A DNA stretch of 64,000 nt from Paenibacillus sp. E222 (lineage in GTDB: Bacteria; Bacillota; Bacilli; Paenibacillales; Paenibacillaceae), in contig NZ_CP058552.1 of the NCBI RefSeq assembly GCF_013401555.1, forward strand, positions 5,518,001 to 5,582,000, written 5' to 3'. Shown piece after piece: positions 56,616 to 64,000 of the stretch (the stretch's first letter is position 1; every line of letters starts with the position of its first letter). The notes beneath the pieces are model-generated. The model ran no database searches, was not told where the DNA came from, and saw nothing but the letters and a program-made list of their open reading frames with translations. Made by a program: the position numbers and the translations under genes.

Positions 56616-58370
56616 TCAATCTCTAATCCAGATATAAAATACAAAAACAATAAGTCCGAAGATGCAAATCCATGTATCTCGTTTGGACCATACCAATAAG
56701 GAGGAACGTGCTCCAAGCAGGGAATTCTCTCTAACTTTCCGCATTTCCATCGCAATTGTCATATCTTCTGCACGCTGAAACAGCGCCATGAGCAAGGGAA
56801 TGACCATTGGACCAAGATCACGCACACGTACCGTATTCGGTCGTAATGCAGCTTTGCCGCGTGCCCGGACGATCAGCGAGAATCGCTGCCATTCACTCCA
56901 GATCATCGGGATAAAACGAAAGATTAAGGACACGGCGAGTGCAAACGACGACACGGGCAGTTTAATTTTTTTGCCGATACCAAGCACCCAATTCAGTCCC
57001 TCGACCATGCGACCATAAGGTGTAGTCAGTGAAAACCAAAGACTTGCCAACGTGACGATAAACAAACGATATACATTCAGTAACGTCCCCTCCGCCTGTA
57101 TCAGGGAAAATCCGAAATGCAGACCGCCACCTTCTGTAGAAAGAGTCGTCCCTGACAACGCGGTTGATACGATAAAGAACAGTACGAGCGGTTTCATTAA
57201 TTTCAAGCATCCCATAAGTGCCTGCCGTGGCAGCACAACGAGCGCCAAGATGACTGGCACCAACGTAAGGGAGAGACCTAACCAGTGGTGTTGAAGCATC
57301 GTAGCGGTCACGAGTAAAATGTATAAAATCCATTTCAGACGCGGGTCCATAGCACCATACAATCCTCTGCTTGATCCTGATTCAACGTGGGCGTATATGG
57401 CCTCCTGTGTGCCTTTTCCTCCCGAAGTATCGGAGCTTGTTAAGGCAAGCTTTGCTTCATCTATTCTGAATTGATCCTCATTACCAATAACATCAACCTT
57501 CGGCTCTAAAGGCTCATTGACGGACTGAACGATACCTTCAGCCATTTCCTCCGGAGTCAACGCAGTACACGTAAAATGAATGCCCGCCGCCGCAAATTGT
57601 TGTGCCAGTTGCATAGAATGTGGCAGACCAATTCCGGCAAGCTCCAGCAGATCTGGCCTTGTATGAATTTCCAGTGGTGTGAGATCAGCAACCAGACGTC
57701 CCTCTTGCAACAAAAGAACCCGATCTGCATGCGGCAAAAATGTGTCCAGGTCATGTGTAGCCACAATGGCTCCCTCACCTGCAGTTCGATGCTGGTCCAA
57801 TGCATCCAGGAGCATGACAACACTTTGCGCTTCCAATCCGGCGCTGGGTTCATCGAGCAATAGCCATGAAGGCTGCGTCGCAGTTCCCAAGGCAAGCCCT
57901 AATCTTCTCCGTTCTCCCCCACTTAGTGCAAAGGGGGATCTGTCCGAATGGAATCTGTCTCCCTCTCCCTGACCTGCTGGGGAATCCCAACGTTCCAGTG
58001 TCTCGGAAATCTGCTTTTTCTTTTGTTCATCCGGTAGCCGATATGGACGCAGGGAATAAGCAAATTCACGCCCAATGCTTCGGGCGAACAGCTGTTGCTC
58101 TGGGAATTGAAAGACCAACCCCATTTGTAGCAGAATGGACTGTGGTACTTTCCCGTTCTGCCAGAAAGGCTGTCCGTCCAGCTTGAGGCTACCCGTATCT
58201 GGCGGTTTTAGACCGGCGATGGTTTGCAGCATTGTGGTTTTGCCTGATCCTGTGCAGCCTAACAATAAAGTAATTTCGCCACGGTTCAGTCGGACAGTGA
58301 TATCTTGAAGCAGCGCTCTTTTGTCAGGTTGTGATGAAACTATACCTACATGTTCTAATTCGATTGCCAA
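56616..58370 (-). CDS. ECF transporter ATPase-permease fusion (EcfA-EcfT)
   Basis: A 584-residue fusion that couples ATP hydrolysis to vitamin uptake. Residues about 1-250 form an EcfA ATPase: GCTGSGKTT Walker A, LSGGERRRLG signature, LLLDEPSAGLE Walker B and ATHD switch. A linker of about 80 residues follows. Residues about 335-584 form EcfT with five to six helices and the cytoplasmic coupling motif IVRARGKAALR. EcfA and EcfT are normally separate proteins. TTG 58370 follows GGAGG and overlaps the end of the other EcfA gene by 16 bases. With divergent BioY it should form a biotin importer. Confidence 0.88.
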   Translation of the reverse strand: MAIELEHVGIVSSQPDKRALLQDITVRLNRGEITLLLGCTGSGKTTMLQTIAGLKPPDTGSLKLDGQPFWQNGKVPQSILLQMGLVFQFPEQQLFARSIGREFAYSLRPYRLPDEQKKKQISETLERWDSPAGQGEGDRFHSDRSPFALSGGERRRLGLALGTATQPSWLLLDEPSAGLEAQSVVMLLDALDQHRTAGEGAIVATHDLDTFLPHADRVLLLQEGRLVADLTPLEIHTRPDLLELAGIGLPHSMQLAQQFAAAGIHFTCTALTPEEMAEGIVQSVNEPLEPKVDVIGNEDQFRIDEAKLALTSSDTSGGKGTQEAIYAHVESGSSRGLYGAMDPRLKWILYILLVTATMLQHHWLGLSLTLVPVILALVVLPRQALMGCLKLMKPLVLFFIVSTALSGTTLSTEGGGLHFGFSLIQAEGTLLNVYRLFIVTLASLWFSLTTPYGRMVEGLNWVLGIGKKIKLPVSSFALAVSLIFRFIPMIWSEWQRFSLIVRARGKAALRPNTVRVRDLGPMVIPLLMALFQRAEDMTIAMEMRKVRENSLLGARSSLLVWSKRDTWICIFGLIVFVFYIWIRD

Positions 58371-59218
58371 AGCGTTACCTCCTTAACCAACTGCTCTGGT
58401 CGCAGAGGTGTTGCATGTTGCAGCATACCTTTCTGTTTCAGGAGTAGAGCCGTCTGCACTGTAAAAGGTGGAGCAAGCCCAAGCTGTTTGCAGGGAGAGG
58501 GTTGTTTTACTTCTTTTCCAGCGTCAGCCGCTGTCTCTTCCTTATCTTTCCCATAAAAGAAAGCCGCAGGCGCTCCATCGTAAACACAGCGTCCCTCTTC
58601 CATGGCAATAATTCGATCGCACAGCGTTGCTTCCTCCAAATGATGCGTAATCCAGATTACCGCCGTCCCTTGCTGGACAATGGCTTGAACTACCGCTTCC
58701 ATTCGTTCTCTCGCTCCCGGATCAAGCATGGCCGTAGGTTCATCCAGAATAAGTACATCCGGCTTGGCCGCCAGCGCTACCGCGATATTCAGCAGCTGCT
58801 TCTGCCCTCCCGACAGCATCGATATTGCCGCCTCTGGCGGATGTTTAAGTCCTACCGTATGTAATGCGTGCTCTCTCCGGCGTAATTGTTCATCAGGAGA
58901 TTCCAGCAGCGAGGATAAGGCAAAATGAAATTCCTCCTCAATGGTATCTCCAAGTACCTGCGCATCAGGCTGCTGGAGGACTCCACGAACAACCAGTTCT
59001 GGAGCAGCCTTTCTTTCTCCGCCGGATAGCGGAATGAATCCAATCAGCAGTCCAGCCAGCGTACTTTTGCCGCTACCATTGGCTCCCACAATACTTATCC
59101 ATTCTCCCGGAGCTAATTCCAGCGAAACTCCATCCACCGCCTTACGAACACGTCCTGACTCGGACGCATAATGAACACGAACTTGATCCAGTGTAATCAA
59201 AGGTGTAACGTCTTGCAT
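58355..59218 (-). CDS. ecfA: ECF transporter ATPase (EcfA)
   Basis: A 287-residue ATPase, one of two in the ECF module. Walker A GANGSGKST, signature LSGGQKQLL, Walker B LILDEPTAMLD and switch His in WITHHLEEA are intact. The C-terminal 60 residues are family-typical. ATG 59218 with AAAGGA ten bases upstream is chosen, since the frame further upstream has no site. It is the first gene of the ecfA-ecfAT pair and is transcribed away from bioY, sharing the BirA-operator region. Partner and substrate are inferred from that context. Confidence 0.9.
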   Translation of the reverse strand: MQDVTPLITLDQVRVHYASESGRVRKAVDGVSLELAPGEWISIVGANGSGKSTLAGLLIGFIPLSGGERKAAPELVVRGVLQQPDAQVLGDTIEEEFHFALSSLLESPDEQLRRREHALHTVGLKHPPEAAISMLSGGQKQLLNIAVALAAKPDVLILDEPTAMLDPGARERMEAVVQAIVQQGTAVIWITHHLEEATLCDRIIAMEEGRCVYDGAPAAFFYGKDKEETAADAGKEVKQPSPCKQLGLAPPFTVQTALLLKQKGMLQHATPLRPEQLVKEVTLWQSN

Positions 59219-59265
59219 CGCAAATTGGTCCTTTCCCTTTTGAATCTTTTGTGGTACGATCCAAA

Positions 59266-59298
59266 TCGTTAACCACATACGTTTAATCGGTTAACAAT
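59266..59298. promoter_or_regulatory. BirA operator
   Basis: CGTTAACC, 14 bases, GGTTAACAA form the inverted repeat expected for the biotin repressor BirA (TTGTTAACC-N14/15-GGTTAACAA in Firmicutes). It lies 33 bases before bioY and 48 before ecfA, so biotin can repress both directions. Confidence 0.85.
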
Positions 59299-59330
59299 AA
59301 GATTACCAAAATTGAAAGGAATGTTCAAAC

Positions 59331-59921
59331 ATGAAATTATCTTTGCGAGGTATTGTTTTCAGCGCACTCATGGCAGCCATACTTGTTCTTTTTGGTTACA
59401 TAAGTATTCCCATTGGTTTCTCTCCTGTGCCGATTACATTGCAAACACTTGCGGTTATGCTGGCAGGCGGACTGCTTGGCCCATTATATGGTTTTCTAAG
59501 TATCGCTCTGGTCGTCATTCTGACTGCAATTGGATTCCCGCTTCTGCATGGCGCAGGCGGACTTGCAGTACTCCTTGGGCCTACCGGGGGATATGTCATG
59601 ATGTGGCCCTTCTCCGCATTGCTCATTGGGTTATTACTCAGCAGAATCAAACTGAACGGATTCGTTGGTTATTTCCTGGCCTTTATTGTATTTGAGGTAT
59701 TTGGTTCAATGTTGATCTATGTTTCGGGCGTGCCATGGCTGGCCTATGCTTACAAAATGTCGTTACCCGAAGCCATGATACAAGGGTTCTATCCCTACAT
59801 CATCGGTGATCTGATCAAAGCCTTGTTCGCTGCGATCATCATCGCACCTGTACGCATGGTCTTCCCTCCACAACGACTGACAGGCAACATGAACTCAACG
59901 GTTGTAAAGGTTGAATCCTAA
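59331..59921 (+). CDS. bioY: BioY biotin-binding S component of ECF transporter
   Basis: Membrane protein that binds biotin and delivers it through the ECF module. The 196 residues carry six helices and the BioY signatures PITLQTLAVMLAGGLLGPLYG, HGAGGLAVLLGPTGGYVMMW and GFYPYIIGDLIKALFA, the last lining the biotin pocket. AAAGGAATG precedes the ATG. It is divergent from the ATPase and permease genes and controlled by the BirA operator immediately upstream. Confidence 0.95.
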   Translation: MKLSLRGIVFSALMAAILVLFGYISIPIGFSPVPITLQTLAVMLAGGLLGPLYGFLSIALVVILTAIGFPLLHGAGGLAVLLGPTGGYVMMWPFSALLIGLLLSRIKLNGFVGYFLAFIVFEVFGSMLIYVSGVPWLAYAYKMSLPEAMIQGFYPYIIGDLIKALFAAIIIAPVRMVFPPQRLTGNMNSTVVKVES

Positions 59922-59959
59922 TCGTAATTGGTTAGCGTAAGCTTGAACTGAAATTACGA

Positions 59960-60022
59960 ACAAAGCCGCGTCCACGTAAACAGAAAACGTTCTGTTCCAC
60001 GTTGGACACGGCTTTTGTTATT
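59960..60022. terminator. Bidirectional intrinsic terminator
   Basis: AACAAAGCCG pairs with CGGCTTTTGTT through an extended, bulged stem (GTCCACGT/ACGTTGGAC, ACAGAA/TTCTGT). It lies between bioY and the convergent PTS gene. Confidence 0.85.
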
Positions 60023-60023
60023 T

Positions 60024-62055
<2,032 letters not shown>

Positions 62056-62127
62056 AGTTAAATCGTATTCAATTCCTGTTAATCTCATATTATTATGATT
62101 TAACCAAATTTGTCAACATTTTAATTG

Positions 62128-62958
62128 TTATCGATTAACGACCCGTTCAATGTGGACGGTCAGATACAATTTCTCTTCGTTGGTAAGCTGATGGTTGTAT
62201 TCCTTGTTGACGAACATTTCGATTTTCTCCGTACATGCCGCCGCTTCCGGGTGCTTCTCTTTGATCATGTCGTAAAAGTGGTCATAATTATTGTCATAAT
62301 GCGTGCCGCTTAATACCCTCTGGGAGAAGAACTTCAGATGCGTAATGAAGCGAAAATAGCTGAGAGACTCCTCATCGAATTCCATCTTGAAGTGATATTT
62401 CGCTATATTAATAATCTGCTGAATAAACTTCGTGATGTTCATCGTTGTAATGACTTCTTCATTCATCTCCGCATTGACAATGTGCAGGGCAATATACGCA
62501 GCTTCATCCGGTGGAAGCTCGATATGAAGTCTGGACTTGATCTGCTCCAGCGTTTTCAGACCCAGTCCGAACTCCGCCTTGTACAGCTGTTTGATTTCCC
62601 ACATCAGTGCATTCTTGATTTCTACTCCTTCACGATATCGTTCAATCGCAAAGTTAATATGATCTGTTAGGGAAACGTAAATATTTTCATTCAGGTTACG
62701 GCCCAGATTTTCTTTGGCGTAGGTAATAATTTCTTCCACAATTTCGATCAGTTCCATAGGCACTTCGCGCAGCAGCATTTTGAAATTGTCGGATGTCTGC
62801 TTGTTTTTAAGCGCAAATACTTTCTGGATGCGGGTCTCGTCTACTTTATCCCCCGGCTTTTTCTTAAAGGCAATCCCACGCCCCATCACTACAAGCTCTG
62901 CTCCATCCGCTTGATAGATGCTAATGACGTTATTGTTGATAACCTTTGCTATTTTCAC
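62128..62958 (-). CDS. licT: BglG/LicT-family transcription antiterminator
   Basis: A 276-residue RNA-binding antiterminator. The CAT domain is residues 1-55 (VKIAKVINNNVISIYQADGA). PRD1 (about 65-170) and PRD2 (about 175-276) contain the phosphorylatable histidines in YVSLTDHINFAIER and FITHLKFFSQRVLSG. BglP would phosphorylate and inactivate it without substrate, and HPr would activate it. GTG 62958 follows GGGGGG. It lies between two RAT elements, implying that it also regulates its own synthesis. Confidence 0.94.
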   Translation of the reverse strand: MKIAKVINNNVISIYQADGAELVVMGRGIAFKKKPGDKVDETRIQKVFALKNKQTSDNFKMLLREVPMELIEIVEEIITYAKENLGRNLNENIYVSLTDHINFAIERYREGVEIKNALMWEIKQLYKAEFGLGLKTLEQIKSRLHIELPPDEAAYIALHIVNAEMNEEVITTMNITKFIQQIINIAKYHFKMEFDEESLSYFRFITHLKFFSQRVLSGTHYDNNYDHFYDMIKEKHPEAAACTEKIEMFVNKEYNHQLTNEEKLYLTVHIERVVNR

Positions 62959-63018
62959 TTCAATCCCCCCGTCACGATCCACTCTCTTGGCAGTCATATA
63001 TCGTCTTTTGGGCATACA

Positions 63019-63110
63019 AAAAAAACCTGAAGCATCACAAAATAAACAAGACATGTCGGTCTGCTTTTTTTGGTGCTTAGGTTTTGCCTACTTCAAGTAG
63101 TAACAATCCC
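63019..63110 (-). promoter_or_regulatory. RAT antiterminator and terminator before licT
   Basis: The minus strand reads GGGATTGTTACTACTTGAAG then TAGGCAAAACC (RAT, about 63080-63110). CCTAAGCA pairs with TGCTTCAGG before TTTTTTTT at 63019. This is the same layout as the switch before bglP, with a longer terminator loop. Confidence 0.92.
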
Positions 63111-63130
63111 AAAACGATATAATTGCGTCA

Positions 63131-63167
63131 AGTATAGCGCGAAGAGACACATATGTCAACGCTTTCA
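63131..63167 (-). promoter_or_regulatory. Sigma-A promoter overlapped by a CcpA (cre) site
   Basis: TTGACA (63154-63159) and TATACT (63131-63136) are spaced by 17 bases on the minus strand. TGAAAGCGTTGACA at 63154-63167 fits the cre consensus at all fixed positions and covers the -35 box. CcpA binding should block licT-bglP transcription in glucose. Confidence 0.85.
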
Positions 63168-63178
63168 ACGAGGGAACA

Positions 63179-63211
63179 ATCGGAAGTTCCATGAAGCGTG
63201 GTCCTTCCGAT
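63179..63211. other. Hairpin after the GH1 gene
   Basis: ATCGGAAG and CTTCCGAT form an 8-bp stem 34 bases past the GH1 stop. The T-run is poor, so it may be a weak terminator or an mRNA-stabilising structure. Confidence 0.4.
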
Positions 63212-63244
63212 ATGATATGGAGAATATCCCTCCTCTTCCCCTGC

Positions 63245-64000
<756 letters not shown>

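Noticed and set aside
63001..63100. LicT frame extended upstream to 63054
   Set aside because: The extension runs through the terminator; GTG 62958 after GGGGGG matches the family start.

Overview
The window is a stretch of chromosome from a Gram-positive, spore-forming bacterium that looks like Paenibacillus. This is inferred from moderate GC, strong AAGGAGG-type ribosome sites, frequent TTG/GTG starts, a T-box leader, LicT-type antitermination, a collagen-like surface protein and plant-polysaccharide enzymes. No rRNA, tRNA, insertion sequence or CRISPR array was seen. Gene names rest on motifs and recollected family features; no database search was possible.

Layout: (1) 1-5.6 kb, a divergent arabinan-degradation pair: a GH51 arabinofuranosidase cut by the window start and a secreted GH43 endo-arabinanase. 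(2) 5.6-12.4 kb, small transport and regulation units: XRE-cupin regulator/LysE exporter, MBL hydrolase, membrane-anchored alpha/beta hydrolase, kinase-like protein, and an LmrA/LmrB-like TetR-MFS operon. (3) 12.6-14.5 kb, a collagen-like beta-helix protein split by an apparent one-base frameshift and carrying 135-bp tandem repeats. (4) 14.8-25.7 kb, MFS, thioredoxin-reductase-like enzyme, heme O synthase, a heterodimeric ABC exporter with one degenerate ATP site, a Stf0-type sulfotransferase, a stalk-domain lipoprotein-like secreted protein and a second MFS. (5) 25.9-34.2 kb, an SgrR-like regulator, a four-PAS hybrid histidine kinase, a 794-residue protein joining a class-I-terpenoid-synthase-like half to a complete polyprenyl synthetase, a TauE exporter and a 56-residue Cys-rich protein. 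(6) 34.4-38.0 kb, an inverted-repeat non-coding element, an SDR enzyme, remnants of a MarR/transporter pair, a lipoprotein and a BASS transporter.

(7) 38.4-42.3 kb, a tightly overlapping four-gene operon (amidohydrolase, DgaE-like ammonia lyase, KDGP aldolase, KDG kinase) that should turn an amino-sugar acid into pyruvate and glyceraldehyde-3-phosphate. (8) 42.5-44.0 kb, asd behind a T-box whose specifier reads as lysine. (9) 44.2-52.2 kb, a methyltransferase, then a glycosylation operon (GT39, GT2, GtrA, GalU) divergent from an OmpR-type two-component system. (10) 52.3-56.5 kb, HAD, two GNATs, a cytoplasmic subtilase with a HEAT-like tail, a VOC protein and a small acidic protein. (11) 56.6-59.9 kb, a biotin ECF transporter (BioY, EcfA, and an EcfA-EcfT fusion) with a BirA operator in the divergent promoter. 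(12) 60.0-64.0 kb, a beta-glucoside PTS operon (GH1, LicT, BglP) with two RAT/terminator switches and a catabolite-control site over the promoter.

The most unusual items are the tandem terpenoid-synthase/prenyltransferase fusion, the frameshifted repeat-rich collagen gene, the EcfA-T fusion, the subtilase-HEAT protein and the PTS-free glucosaminate-type operon.
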